From Basidiobolus meristosporus CBS 931.73 (lineage: Eukaryota; Basidiobolomycota; Basidiobolomycetes; Basidiobolales; Basidiobolaceae), in NCBI GenBank assembly GCA_002104905.1, contig MCFE01000008.1, positions 1-64,000 of the forward strand: DNA of 64,000 bases. The letters are read 5' to 3'. The translations under genes were made by a program, and so were the position numbers. Below are positions 31,143 to 45,006 of this stretch, piece after piece (within the stretch, counting starts at the first letter, position 1; every line of letters starts with the position of its first letter). The notes beneath the pieces were generated by a model. The model did not search any database. It was not told the origin of the DNA and saw nothing but the letters and a program-made list of their open reading frames with translations.

Positions 31143-34100
31143 ATGAGTGGCTCACGAAGAGGACGTCCGCAACATCCACGCCAAAAGCAAGTCCGAGTTG
31201 AGACACGTGGAAGCGACACACGTTTCGACTCTCGAGGTACTTTAGTTATCGTGCTTCGTCAAGGGGGGAATCTCGACTGAACCTAATTTTCCCCGTTTTC
31301 GGAATGCTTCTCGATCGATCCTTTTCTTCTATTAGAACAAATCCACCATTTATTGTTGAAAATCTTACGCGAGGACGGGGACGTTTCATATTCAAGAAGA
31401 ATAAATGCCACGAGTCAACTCGCTTCGTGGATTTCTCAGTTAAATAGAAGTGAGCTCACACAAACTGGCGAATTGCTCCTAGGCTATGGTAACGTACCCG
31501 GTCTGGAGGCGGCTCTTGAAGACAACAGGTTAGTGGGAGTGGGCGAAACGTTAACACGTATTTCAGCAGCACGATCTGATTTCTTGTTCAAAACACCAAT
31601 TCATTGATACTCTTCTCGGTGACAAAGAGCACCCGAGAGCTTTTTGCAAGCAGTTACGCAATGCATTTCGTTGATCGGTGTGGGCTTGGGAATAGAAGCC
31701 GGGCCTTACTTTCAATGGACCATCGAACACCTTAATTGGAATACTCCTAGCGCACCACCGGCCATGCTCGAGAAGGAAAAAGAGAAGAAGAAATGGCTTC
31801 TAGTCGCTTTAGGCCAGGTAAAGGAGCACCGATTCGAAGTGATGCGTGTGGGGGATGTGTGTAGTAAACTAATATTTTCCTTTCAAAGACAATTGACAAT
31901 GCTTCTGTAAACGGAGCGTATGACCAGGAATCCACGGCCGCATTTCAGCATTTTATCGCCAATGTCCTGTACGACCTACAAGTATACCTCAACACTTCCG
32001 ACTCCATGGACTGCTTTACAAACGCTTTGGATGTCATGGAGATTATTGGAAGGAAGTATCCTACCGTCTTCTCCGTGACTTTTCAGGTAATTGGCTATGC
32101 ACAAGTTCACTGTTTCTTGCGTAACTAATTCGTGAGGTTGTAGGATACGGTCGAATTATTGATTGGCTGGTACATAGATATCAATGTGCCAAACGCAGTG
32201 AAAATGAAAATATCAGGTAAGTGCACGTTAACCCGTCCCCAATACGCCGATGACGAGAGTAATGGTTATCCTCCCGTAGACCTGTTCATGAGCCTCGACT
32301 TTTGTTGGAGAAATCATTTCTCATTTGCAATTCAACTCCTGAAGCACTTCCTGAGCGATTTGGAGACCTCCTTACCCACATTGGAGGCTGATGGCGACCC
32401 GGTTACACATCTATCCTTGTTGAGGTATGTTTTCATGGCGTGATTAGTGTATGCTAGTTATTCACTTGTGGAAACAGGTGTTTCCAGCTGGTCTTCTGCT
32501 CCATCGCCCCGTGCATCGCGGTTGAACCAGTGTCAGCGGACGAATCTCTACCCATCGAACCACCACCGGCCTTTTTCGATGAACTGGAGCGTATTCGCAC
32601 ATCTATCATCAAATTTATTTACGACATCGGGACTAGGTGCAAAGATTACCAGTGGATATCGGAATGTAAGGTGGCGGTAGTGCGGAAACATTTGACGTGG
32701 CATTAACCCGTTTGCTATTTATGTTAGCTAACCATCTAATCCTTCAAATGAGCAAACTGCGTAAACGTCTGTTCTACTACCATCAACCAATGGCCATTCA
32801 ATGTATCTTAATGGAGTTGGAAATCATTCAGGAGATTCCATCTCCTGAATCACGAAGCCTTGTTGTTCATTGGTTTCGCAAGTTTGACGAGGTAATTCTA
32901 CAATCCACTTGAGATTTCTTGCGCTTCTCTAACCCGTGTTTATGCAGACTATTCGTGAATGGATGCCCAAATTTCATCTCACAGTGTTGCCCCTTTTACT
33001 CAGACCTCAGGCTACGCTCATGCAAGCTCGGTTGATTTATCAAGACGACTCGAGAGTCAGAAACGGGGTGCTGGATATCCTACGACTGGTGATTAAATCG
33101 GCGGATTGTAATCTAAAACATGTGCCGGCGAGTTCAGTGCACGATCTTATTAGCGAGGGGATAACTCTATTCCAAAGCTACATTGCTGGACAGCAGCCAG
33201 AAGCCGAATTCGTGGTTCTACAAGAGATGCTATACGAGGTTGAAGGGGCAAGAATCACGGACATAAGACAACTGTTTGAGGAAGCATGCGAGAAGAAGGG
33301 CGAGTTGCTGCAGTCCATGAGCCCTAGACATGCTCATACGATATTCGTGATGAATGGTTTGATATTGGCAGAATTAGTCAAGGCATTCCCTTCTTATTTC
33401 GAGCATGTCTTTTATTATGTAATTATCCTGTTGTTGAATACACCTAATCCAGTTGACACTTCCATGAATGAACTCCGAAATGGAATGTTGCTCATTTTAG
33501 AACAGCTCTGTCAGAGCCAAAACAACTTCATGTCCAGTACAAGTCACAGCAGCTCTTCCCAGCCTAACATCTCCGAGGACAGGCTTGAAATTATCGCAAA
33601 CCTGATCGGAGTCATACTTCGTACGCGGGAAACGCACGCGAACACAAAATGCATCTTGATCTCTTGGATTGGAAAAATCGTCGATTCTTTTGCAAACCAG
33701 CCTGGCACTAACAACGGCTCCAACCATTCCTGCAGGCTGTTAACTTCCTTGATTAGCGATATCCTTAGTCAACATGGTATGTGGTTAGATTTGAGTTAGT
33801 CCAAGACTACCTGTGCTTATGTTAATGTAATATCAGACTTTAATCTAGTCTTCCGCAAAAGCCACTTGAATATCATCAAGCAATTCGTGATACAATGTGG
33901 AAATCGAGTGGAGAGCGAACCAATCTTCAGAAAATTGCTGGAATGGTAAGGCTCTTTGGTAACGCCTGGTACTTGTGAATGTGACCTCATCCTGTTATTT
34001 ATAGTTCATATGTGTCAGAGCCAAGTGTCCACAACGAGCTCATCCAGATAATGAGCTATTTTGATCCACTATTGACCATGACCTTCAGTGGACCTTCCGA

Positions 34101-37100
34101 GAATCCATTGTTCGAGCTATTCAAGGTGTGTGACTAATATTCGGCATGCTTTATGTTACACTCGTAACATAACGTTCTTTAGACATGTGTCAGAAGCATT
34201 CCGCATCTAGGCACCTTTCGCCCTCAGCATTTTCAGATTGTCATGGACTATCTGGGGATAAGAAACTCCGAACAAGGGCGTGCCAATGGCCTTGCACCAG
34301 ATTGGCGAGAGCGGCTATTCCACTCGTGCCAAGCTGTGGATGGTTTGAGCCACACAAATTTCTTCAATGACTTGAAAACCGGTACGTTCCAAAACGCTTA
34401 TTCCATGAGCACACCATTGATCTTGTTTCATTTTAGACATATCGGAGGGTGAAGCTATACGAATCATTGAAAATTCAGAAGAAATGCTGACCTATTGGGC
34501 TCTGTGGGAAACTGCCAGATACTGTGTTCTTGCTAGATCCAGAACCCCATTTGGGGGCGCTCAGCAGGTAAGGTTTGAATCGTGAGTGTAGCGAAACGGT
34601 ATACTGATCAGTACAATCATGGTTTCCAGACATTTGAGGTGTTTGAAAAAGCCCTGATCACTGCTCTATCTCCTCGCGCTGCCACGAGTAAGCTCTCGAA
34701 TGATATCGACAGCAACAGGTAATTAATCCTGCTGCAAACTGCTTTTATCAGCATTTGACTCATGTCGTATGTTTTCTTGTAAATCCAGTGTAACAGAACT
34801 CCAACGAATCCGAGATTTGATTGTATTTATCGACTTCCTTGAATTCCAAATATACAATGCCGCCGTTGGTACAGCCGTGAGCTCAATCCCACTTGCTCCT
34901 CGAGCCAGTATCGTATTCTTCCGTACAAATCTCAAGGTATGCGAGGATTGGTTCGTGCGAAATCGCAAAAACATCATCCATGTTTCGAGGAAATCTGGCA
35001 TTACTTGCTTGTTGATCCGACACTGCTTTAAATTCATTCGCGAGCAAGTCGCCTTCATCGTCTCCGATATTCTCAAGAATTCGCAGCGTATCACCGATAT
35101 CATTGAGGTGCTAACCATCGTTACGCCTCTGCTTGTAAGCGCTGGTGACGAAGATGGGATTAATGGGTTAATGAACAGTTGCCGCCAGGCCTTTTCTCAG
35201 ATCAAAAACCGGCTGGAAGAAATAATCGCTTCTGTAAAGGAGAGCGCCAACGAAATATCTATAATGCCTAGAGGAATCGAAGAAAAACGCGAAGAGCAGT
35301 CACAGGCAAAGGCTCTTCTAAGTTCTCTTGAAAGGTACCAAAATTTCGAGTGGCTCCAGCCGTCTATGTTCTTAGCTCGGGGAGACATTGAGTTGGCTGC
35401 TAAGGAGAGTGTGCGCTTCTACAACACCATGAAGAATAACACTATCGAGGCGTTTTTGGTGCGGCAGCTTAACGAATGTTACTCACAAATTTCGGATTGG
35501 AAGTCGATGGCTGAATGGGCGCCTATTATCAGCAAGCTACCCGATAATGCATCGTACGAACATTATTCGAAGGCTCTTATCTGCCTCGATGCAAGTAATT
35601 ACAGGGAGGCCGAAAGAGAGTTAAGCAAACTTTCACCAATCTCGAGTATTTCGGTCCTGGCCATGCCACAAGAGATCACCCAAGAATTTCAGCCTACGCT
35701 GCTAAGTACGATCGTTCATAAAATCAGGTGCGAGGCTGACTTTGATACGCCTAAGCCCGGAGGAATTGTATACGACTTCCTGAACATCTTATCGAAGGAA
35801 TCGTTCAAGGACTTTTCCTCTCCGTTGATCGCTTTGCAATTCCTCAACCTTTTCCAAAGCAGATCTGGACGCATGTTGTTTGACTTATCTAACATTACCC
35901 CAGAAATAGACTACATCCACCATAGTCTGCTTCGGGTATTGATGTACCATCGGATTCCTGAGTTTGTTTTGAAGTCTTCATCTGATTTGCCGGGAATCAA
36001 GTCGGTAGTTGATAAAGTTACGCTAACCTCTGCCAAACTCGCTCGCGAGTACACGTGCCTTGAAACGGCAGACGCCATTCTTGCCAGACTACGTCCTGCC
36101 AGATGTTTTGAAGTATTGTATGAAGATGCTGTACTTGCATACCAAATGGGTCACGTAGATTCAGCCTTTGGAAAAATAACCGAAGGAATTCGCAAGGTTG
36201 ACGCTAGCGACCTCGACAAAGCTAGAGCGGCTCTTACAATCGCAGGATGGGCCGCAAAGCTATCGATCCCTGAAGACATATCTCAAGATATCATGTTACT
36301 ATTTAGCGGTGAAGTTGAAAACGATTCTGCCGCACAATCTTATCCGCAAATGGAGACTGAGCATTTGAGATTGGCATGCTACGGCTTTGCAATTCATCAT
36401 AACTCAGACGAGCCTCAATCATGGCTCAAATATGCTCAGCATCTAGATAGCATGATATCGAGTGTGTTGAAGCAGAAGGAGCCGTATCGTTTACCTGCAG
36501 TCGAAGACCAATTGAGAGAGAAGTTGGAGGAATCTGTGTACAATGATCTATTTTCTGACCAGCAATCGTCATTTAAACAAGTAAGTTTTCGATGCCTTGG
36601 TGAATACCTGTATGCAAGCCTAACCAATCTATTGTTAGAAATTCTATCCCGAAGTCCTGCAAAAAGCCCAGACGGACGATCTTTCTTGGTTGGATGGCTA
36701 CGCTCACGACGATCAATATTCGATCGCGCCTGCAGATCTAGAAATCATCAAGTCCGTTGTTTCTGCTTGGAATTCCTCAATTCGACATGATTTCGGCGTG
36801 ATCGTCCAAGCGTATTTCAAATTCCTTGCCAGCTGTGCCATCAATGAGGTGTGTCATGTAGTTGACAATTGCTTTCGCGTCATTCCTAACAATTTTCATC
36901 ATCCAGGGTCAGAAACGTAGTCAATCTAGAGACGGTTTAACAAGTGCACTTCGGATTCTCAAAATCTTGTTCAAATACGGAGGATATCTTAAGGATGTTT
37001 TCGAAGAACAAAATCTGATAAATGCCTGGCCTTGGGATCAAATTGTTCCACAATTGTTTGCCGGCTTACAGCACCCTGATCAGTATGTGCAGGACTTTAC

Positions 37101-40100
37101 CACCAAAATCCTCTGCATATTGGCTGCTGCCTCACCTCAAGCGGTTGCGTATCATGCGATCGTAGAAAGCCTTTCTCCCTCGAATGAGAATAGAAAGAAC
37201 CGAGCTCAAATGATCGTGGAGGCTCTGCACCGAAACAACGATCAGGTGGTACAGGAGATCACCAAGATGGTGTCCGAGTTTCGACGCATCGCAGTCCTTT
37301 GGGAGGATTTGTGGACCGATAAGATCGCGCATCTTCAGCCTGAATTGGCTAGGCGAGCACAACAATTGAAGATCGAATTCGATAAAATTGACCAGAATAT
37401 GGTTTATTCGCTCGCAGAGAAGGACAAGGCTAAATCAGACAGCTATACTGCAATCTTCCAAACTGTGATCACTACCCTAGAGAAATTGTGTGACATGACC
37501 ATCAATTGCACCCCATGTACACCAAGAGAAGAGTGGTTCATTGAGAAATTTAAAGCGCCAATTGAAGATGCCATCACCAACCTGAGAACTCCAAAGCCGC
37601 TCAAGAAAATCAAGGAATGTTGGGAAGCTTTTAAAAAGGTATTGTTTCTGGTTAGTGTCATCAAAGTATTGCATTCTTAAAAGCCTTCCATCCAAAATGT
37701 AGATCGAAACAAAGCTATCCAAGGAATTTATGGGAGGGAAAACCCTAAGCCTGGCCGAGGTGAGCCCATATCTTGCGGAGATGAAGGATAGTATCATCCA
37801 TATCCCCGGCTTGTCTTCCAGCGATGAAGAAATTACTATTCACTCTATCAAAGAAGAGATTCTGGTGATTCCAACTAAAACCAAGCCCAAGAAATTGGTG
37901 TTTGTCGGCTCAGATGGTAAGAGCTATGGATACTTGTTCAAAGGGCTAGAAGATCTCCACTTGGACGAGCGAATGATGCAAATCCTGAGAATCACCAACC
38001 GGCTGCTGAAGAGAGACCCAGAATCTAATCGGAGATCTCTTCGAGCAAGAAACTACGGTGTCATCCCGTTAGGCAATCACTCTGGAATGATCCAATGGGT
38101 CGACAATACATCAACATTGTTCACCCTCTACAGAAAATGGCAGTACCGAGAGGCTGCTTCGAATATACTCATGCAGCCCCAGGACCAAGTAGACAATAAG
38201 GCACCGCCAGCCCATCCATCAAAGCCAAACGACATGTTTTACGAGAAAGTCGCTGCTGCTCTCAAGGAGGCCGGTGTTTCTACTAGTATCCCACGAAAGA
38301 ATTGGCCGATGGAAGTCTTGCGTAAAGTGTATTCAGATCTGGTTTCCGAAACGCCGAGCACTCTTTTGGAAAAAGAATTATGGGCTTCCTGCTCTACCTC
38401 CTCGGTCTGGTACAGGAAATCCAAGTCCTTTGTACGATCACTAGCTGTCATGTCGGTAATCGGGTATATAATCGGCTTGGGTGATCGACACTTGGACAAT
38501 ATTTTGATTGATTTCGTTCAAGGCGAAATCATACATATCGATTACAATATTTGCTTTGAGAAAGGCAAAAGACTGAGAATTCCGGAGACAGTTCCCTTCA
38601 GATTGACTCAAAACTTCCAAGCCGCCCTGGGTATGTCTGGTGTTGATGGGTATTTCAAGCAAGCAAGCTGCCATAGTCTTCGCGTTTTGAGGGAGAACAA
38701 GAAGTCTCTTCTGACCCTGTTGGATGCATTTGTCTACGACCCATTACTAGATTGGAGTCAGGATTCAAAGATTAAGAAGGATGAGCCTCCCCTGGAGGTT
38801 AGCGTGAATTTAGGCTTACTGGCGTCTAGAATGGGTTTGTTTCTATCCTCGTCAATTGATTGTAAGATACGTTTTTTGACGCTTCTGATTATTCGTAGCC
38901 AAGTTTAAAGAGGAACTCGAAACCCATCGCCAAAAACTCGATCAATCTTTAGCTTTGATAGAGATTACCGCGGATGATATCACGTCAGCAGTGGAGAATT
39001 TCCATATACCTTCGGCCTCCTCTAGCTCGCCAGACGCATCTGCTGACATTGCCAGGGACGATCTCGAGTTGTATATCGCCTCTCTCCGTAGCTATCTTGG
39101 TCAATACGAGAACAATCATGAAAACATCGTCACAGCTCTTGACCGGCTAAAGGTATGTCACTCACTTTTCAATTAACTACACTCCAGCATCTCATAATGG
39201 CTGTCCGAATATCTGTAGATCGATACACGCACGTTTTCTGACGATGGAGGTTCTTTTGATTTCTCAGAGCTCATTTCAGAGCTTGATTCCAGCAGCGCAC
39301 TTGCGCAAAAACTCTCCATGCTCGAATCAAATCTACATAAGTGGGAAAAAGACCAGGCCTCTCTAAGAGCCAAGTGTTCCGATCACCTCGAACATTACAA
39401 ACGATACGTGAATGGAGCCCCTCACATTCTTGAGCAGGATTTCTACCTTCGCTGGAAAACAATAATAGAGCCTATTCTACAGTCTGATCTTGAGAACCAC
39501 AGTGTTACTGAGGCATTGAATAGATACGAAAAGCTGAAGCCATCTAGCAGGCCAACATTATCGTCTTGGCAAACTATACTCTCCCAGGCAGCCTTGGATA
39601 CCGCTAAGCTTCAGCAAGTTTACGGACAACTTATCAGTTACCTAGACAATCAGCTTGACCAGAACAAACTCAGGTATGCTGGCAAAGACGAGGGCAATCG
39701 ACTGAATCAAACCCAGCTAGGAGCTGCCTGGACTGCTCTTGTTGAACTGTACCAGCTCTTCGAGAATTACGCTAATGATCCAAGCTTTGATATCTTGGCC
39801 GTGGTTCAACAAAAGTTCGGAATAAGATCCAAGTTTCTTCCTGACACCGATTTAGTAAAGGATGTAGATACCGTTGACACGCTGACCTACATACTGAAAC
39901 AACTTGTAGGGATTATCCGAGGTAATGATGCATTACAATTTCTTCATCAGAAGCCTCACTGACTTTGGACTAACTCACTAGACCATACCACCACCGAGCA
40001 ATCTCTTGAGCAACTACATGACTCAGTCACAAAACTCACCAAACTGCCTCAGGTTGTTTTCAGTTTCGAGACCAATTTATCGGACACGATAATCCCACAG

Positions 40101-42574
40101 ATATTTTCACTGTATCAACATTCGACCGAAATCTTCAACAATCTTGACTCCTCCCTCTGCGATATTCTTGAGGCTTTAACTCCAGAGGCACTAAATCAAT
40201 CTTATGACGACATGGTAATACCTTTGGGAGACTCTTCTTACACGAATCGGATAATAACTCTTCATTGAATAGAATGTCAAGTATCTAGATATGCTGGCTG
40301 GTGTCAATGGTGTAGAAGTAGCCGAAGGTGTTTGCAACTTCGAAAAGAATTTCAACGAAGTCCTACCATGGCTAGAGGTAGCTATATCCAAGTGCATGTC
40401 TTAACAAGAAACTCTGATTGATTGCTGTTTAGCAGACTGTATCCCTCGACTTCCATGAACGGCTATTCCAATGCAAGCTTCAGGTAGGTAGATGAACTAC
40501 CTACTGTATAACCAGATGACTGATGGTTGTATGCAGCTACTTTCCCATATTTTCAGCTCAATTCGCTCGCTTGCTCAGTCTCATGACGATTTGGATTTCA
40601 CCTTGGTTCCCCCTATGTGTTCGTCAGAAGTCCTGAAGAAGGAGCATATGAAGGGCGAAATCTACAATACGATAACAGAGATCCGACACATCGTTCTATT
40701 CGAAGTCCATAACCGGGCCATGGCGCAACTCTGTAAGAGCGCTATAGGAGTGATTCTTGAATCGCTAGAAGCATTGATGGGAAATATCAAAGATAATGAC
40801 AACGCCAACAAGAATTTGATAAAACACTTCGTCAGCACTGGCGTGTGCACACTACCAGACATCCATGCAGAAAGAGCCGTCATTAATCAATATATCTTTG
40901 AAACCTTCAAAGCACATAAGCTCCAAGTGGTATGGGATTGTTCGTTAAATTGTCACCGCTACTGGAATGCTAACCTCTATGCAACTAGATCACTCATCGT
41001 AAACAGCTTCTGGATCGTACCTTTGCATTCCAAAGCTTTTACTTTTCCAAATTCCAGTGGCTTAATAAGCCCTACTTGCTTGGGATTGACGACGTGAAGG
41101 TGAAAATACAATGCCGACTGGCTGGCTGAAATGTGTAGTAACATAATATATAGGTTATTTCGGAGCTAGCTCAAGACAAAATTGATATTCAGAACTCAAA
41201 GACCATGGTAGAAGAGCTCTCTCATTCGCTCCAAGAGATGGAGTCGGATCTTACGAACGCAGCGTGGCCCGACTTGTCTCTGAACGTTTCTGAATCCTTA
41301 TTACAGTCTGTTCGCCACAGTAACAAGTTGCTGGATGCGAAGTTTGACACGGTAAAATTATTTCACTCAGCATCAGCAATATTATTTCTTTGTCTGACGT
41401 GCTAGTGTTAGATTCAAAGTGCTAGTCAACTTATAGATACCATCCTCGATTTCGAAAATATGCGTGGCCCACAAGATGAAAACCCGGAGGAACTCAATAT
41501 CTTGGAGATTTTGAAGGCGTGCCAGATGATATTAAAGCCAAGCAGGTTCGTACTCCACGATACCAATGTCTGAGTAAGTGCACTCACCCCTACTTTAGCC
41601 AAACTCAACCAAGCGCCATCGACAATGTCGTCGTAAAGATGCAGGATCTGAAAGTAATAGCCTCCTATTCTTCGCAACTCAACAGATACTGATCTTTTGC
41701 ATAGTTGGATAGCGTTCAGGATAGCATGCACAAACTTATGAGTGAAATCGGATGGCTTTATACGTCTATGGAAGAAATTCTCAATGAAGTGTCTGGTTTG
41801 GTAAAAGTCTTATACAATCAAACTAATCGTAAGCCTGAGGTGCGGTCCATACATCAACGCTTCAAGGTACCTCTATCTTTTCCCGGATTCATGGATCATG
41901 CTTTAACACGGCACCGCTTCTCTCCAGGCATTTATCATTGTTTACTCCGACTTCTCCTATTATTTTGATACTTTGTTTGAGTCGCTCGAAACCCTATTTG
42001 GCAGTGAAAATGCACAAGAGCAAATAAGGCTTAGCGAACTCAATGATAATATTCAGAATATTGTAGAAAGGGTAGGAGACAACACCAGCCTCCTGCTGAA
42101 GTGCCGCATTAACCTTTGCCTTGGCATATTAGAAAACCGATGCTGAGCTTGCGCTGAAGAAACTCTTCACCTGTTTGTATGCGCTCAGTGAGGATCGCGA
42201 TGAGCCCGAAATATACCGGATTCTGGAGGAGGACGCCGGCTCGGGGATTGATGAATGGGAAGAAGATTACAAGGAGGCCGACAATAAATCTTCAGCAAAC
42301 GTTACCCCAGGCCCGGTTGAAAACAACGATATCAATGGTAAGTCCTATATATGCTCATGAATCGGAAGGAATGCTAACTTGACACCTGATAGCTCGTAAC
42401 CGTCAGAACTATGCACTGAACATAATCGATCGAATCCGGCGAAAACTAAACGGCTTGGATGGCGACAAATATACCTCCATGACCGTAGAGGAACAAGTGG
42501 ATTATGTGTATGAGCAAGCCACCTCCACGGATAATTTGTGTTCAATGTACGAAGGATGGACTTCATGGATTTAA
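31143..42574 (+). CDS. SMG1: SMG1, PI3K-related kinase of nonsense-mediated decay
   Basis: A gene of more than 20 exons coding roughly 3,000-3,500 residues, as in animal SMG1. Exon 1 (31143-31236) is Arg/Gln-rich. HEAT-like and FAT-region exons follow, the largest at 34769-36580. The kinase domain lies at about 37810-38760: KPKKLVFVGSDGKSY, YLFKGLEDLHLDER, IGLGDRHLDNIL (catalytic loop) and HIDYNICFEKG (metal-binding loop). The GSDGKSY and LHLDER motifs separate SMG1 from TOR, ATM and ATR. A long helical insert of about 3.5 kb follows, and the FATC domain closes the protein (MTVEEQVDYVYEQAT, then MYEGWTSWI and TAA at 42574). Kinase, long insert and FATC in this order are diagnostic. SMG1 phosphorylates UPF1 on aberrant mRNAs. 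Introns are mostly 50-65 nt; some are multiples of three and leave the frame open (for example near 32217-32280). Confidence 0.93.
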
Positions 42575-43117
42575 CAGGTAGGAACCCCACTTCAGCTACC
42601 CAGGTGATCAAGCGGAGTTATCTGGTACTCGGCCGAGTCAAGGCCTCAGTCATACGCACTAAGCCGTCCCATGCTGCGGACAGCATGAAGTATAGACGTG
42701 TACAGTCTGCACGTGGTAGACCAAGTTCGCTTGTCATTTCTTCTTGTTAGCGTTTGAATAAATTGAGGTGTTCGTAACCATAACCGTTCTGGAGTTACCC
42801 AAGGCTGATTGAGTTGTCGGCCCAAGATACATCACAGAACAAACCAATCCGGTGCTTTCGCCGTTTGTCGTACAGCTCACTACCATGCAGAGTCGACCCC
42901 ACCGAACTCCAATAATGTTGAATCGCTCGACATCAAGACGCCCATCCATCAGAATATTATTGAGGCCAAGTAAAACTTGCCTTAGTGGAGATTGTGATTT
43001 TCCTTTTGTTATAAGGAGGGCTTCGTTCTCGTCTCACCCATCACTTAAAATCGCAACTTTATTGTTCATGGTTACATCATACAAAGGTAAGCACTTACGG
43101 ATTGGTGTGTAAATAGC
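42575..43117. other. Convergent intergenic region between SMG1 and eL22
   Basis: No coding signal. It holds the 3' ends of two convergent genes. Confidence 0.5.
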
Positions 43118-43495
43118 TTATTCCTCATCAGACTCCTCCTCTTCCTCATCTTGGTTGGCGATGTTGAAGTATCTGAGCTCATAGGTGGTCTTGTTGGTGG
43201 CAATGACACGGAGCCAGTCACGAAGTTGGTGCTTCTTCAAGAACTTCTTGGTGAGGTACTTGAGGTAACGCTTGGAGAAAGCTTGGGTGGAGACAACAGT
43301 GATCTTGGCATCGTCACCACGCTTGATGGAAACAATGTCACCAAGGTTGTTGGTACGGCCTTGGACCTTGATGCGATCGTGAAGGAATTTCTCAAAAGCA
43401 GCGGCATCAAAGATCTTGTCGTTGGCAGGGCCTGAGCAGTCCAAAGTGAACTTGTAGGTAACCTTCTTGGCCTTGTTGGTCTTGGTAACGGGCAT
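43118..43495 (-). CDS. RPL22: Ribosomal protein eL22
   Basis: 125 residues from the [11 protein letters not shown]. Text along the family: [54 protein letters not shown] and the acidic C-terminus [10 protein letters not shown]. Length and ends match eukaryotic eL22, a protein of the 60S subunit. The ATG follows ACTTTAG directly, which looks like a 3' splice site, so a 5'-UTR intron is possible; an upstream in-frame extension would need a TTG start and is not used. Codon use is strongly biased (GCC, AAG, GTC), as expected of a highly expressed gene. Confidence 0.96.
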   Translation of the reverse strand: MPVTKTNKAKKVTYKFTLDCSGPANDKIFDAAAFEKFLHDRIKVQGRTNNLGDIVSIKRGDDAKITVVSTQAFSKRYLKYLTKKFLKKHQLRDWLRVIATNKTTYELRYFNIANQDEEEEESDEE

Positions 43496-43993
43496 GACTA
43501 AAGTTTTGAGAAACTCCAAATGTAGAGAAGAGAGAAGGAACCCGTTTGCGCGACAATAATGTATTTATTTTACGGCTCTCCACAGGGCGGGCGATGATTG
43601 GCCACAAGAATCCAAGGAATTTTTTTAACTCCGGGCTCTGCCTGGAAAGCCAGGTCCATGGAAATCAACGATCAGGTAAATATGCGAATTCCATTGCCTC
43701 GACACCGCGTACTCCACTGGATTTTTTTCAACATCGAATCATCCCAGACTCGACCTCTCCTCCCCCAACAAAAACCGTTTGTGAGGATACTCTAGTACAC
43801 TCCAACCCCCTTATTAAGATACTAGACTTGTTTTCAAAGTATATTCAAACTATACATTATTTGGAGTCCTTTAACCCTGGTGTCCATATTCTTACTCTTC
43901 TGTAACATATTAGATATTATCCATCCTGTTCCTTGACACTTGGTGCATCCTCAGCTATTTTCTTGTTTAATTTGTTTCGTTCTTTCAATACCC
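43496..43993. other. Divergent promoter region of eL22 and the eIF4E-like gene
   Basis: No ORF with coding features. The two genes point away from each other, so this region carries both promoters. Confidence 0.5.
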
Positions 43994-45006
43994 ATGGAAT
44001 CAGCTGTCTTGAGCAACGTTCGTAAACCGTAAGTATTTGCTGGAAGTGTCCCTTACCTGGGTCGGTCCTAAGTGATGATTTATTCCTAGACCAAGTAGAG
44101 CTAACAGCACCCACTCACTTACCAACAACTCTTCTGTCGGTGGCATTAATAATGGTAGCAGATTGAAGCAGCTACAACGTTCAAATTCCAGCACAAGCAC
44201 TGCATCGGCCGGCGTAACAGCCCACAACGTTAATACATATACAATACCGCAAAGCCCCACATCATCTAGCGCCTCTACAGGCATTCATCCTTTGCATTTC
44301 ACCTGGGTGTTTTGGTTTATGCATCGTCAACCTGGCCAGAAAATCACGAATTATGAGAGTGCAATGAAAAAGATCGCCTCGTTTTCTTCGGTAGATATTG
44401 TAGTTGTAAGAAACCATTGGACCTCTTACTGATAGACCCGGTGTTTGCAAAATATAGATTGAGGATTTCTGGGCTGTCTACTCACATCTCCGGCGCCCAC
44501 ACGAACTACCAACCATCAGTGATTATCATCTATTCAAGCAGGGAGTTCGCCCAGTCTGGGAGGTAAGTATTTCAGCCACCATCTATTCCGCCAGCCCAAA
44601 TGTTTAATCGATGCTGATAAGGACGAAGCAAACATCAACGGAGGAAAGTGGATCATTCGATTCAAGAAAGGGCTAGCTTCCCGTTATTGGGAGAATTTGG
44701 TGTTGGCAGTCATTGGGGATCAGTTCGAGGTAGGATCGGAGATATGTGGGGCTGTGCTGTCGATTCGCCATAGTGAAGATATTCTCTCCGTGTGGAATCG
44801 GTCAGCCCACGAAGGCCGTGTCAATCTGAAGATACGGTAATCGCGCTACTTTACCCCTCTTCAGTCTAGCCATCCTCTAATCATTCTTCAGGGATACGCT
44901 GAAACGCACTCTGGATCTACCATCCGATACCATTATGGAGTATAAAACCCACAATGACGCACTCAGGGACAACTCCAGCTTCCGCAACACTGATGTGTAT
45001 AAATGA
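43994..45006 (+). CDS. EIF4E2: Class II (4EHP-like) cap-binding protein
   Basis: Five exons (43994-44028, 44090-44390, 44458-44562, 44622-44836, 44892-45006), about 256 residues. A Ser/Asn/Thr-rich N-terminus of about 90 residues precedes the eIF4E fold: HPLHFTWVFWF, RRPHELPTISDYHLFK, GVRPVWEDEANINGGKW, CGAVLSIR and RDTLKRTLDLPSDTIMEYKTH. The last segment and DNSSFRNT at the end match animal 4EHP (eIF4E2) more closely than canonical eIF4E1. The cap-stacking Trp equivalent to Trp56 is Tyr (TNYES), a class II feature, while the position of Trp43 keeps Trp; Trp102 (PVWEDE) is present. 4EHP binds the cap but not eIF4G and represses translation. It lies two genes from SMG1. Confidence 0.92.

Noticed and set aside
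31529-31640. Ultra-short 34-38 nt introns in SMG1 exon 2-3 region
   Set aside because: The upstream and downstream coding stretches are in the same frame; one intron of 54 or 111 nt explains the gap.
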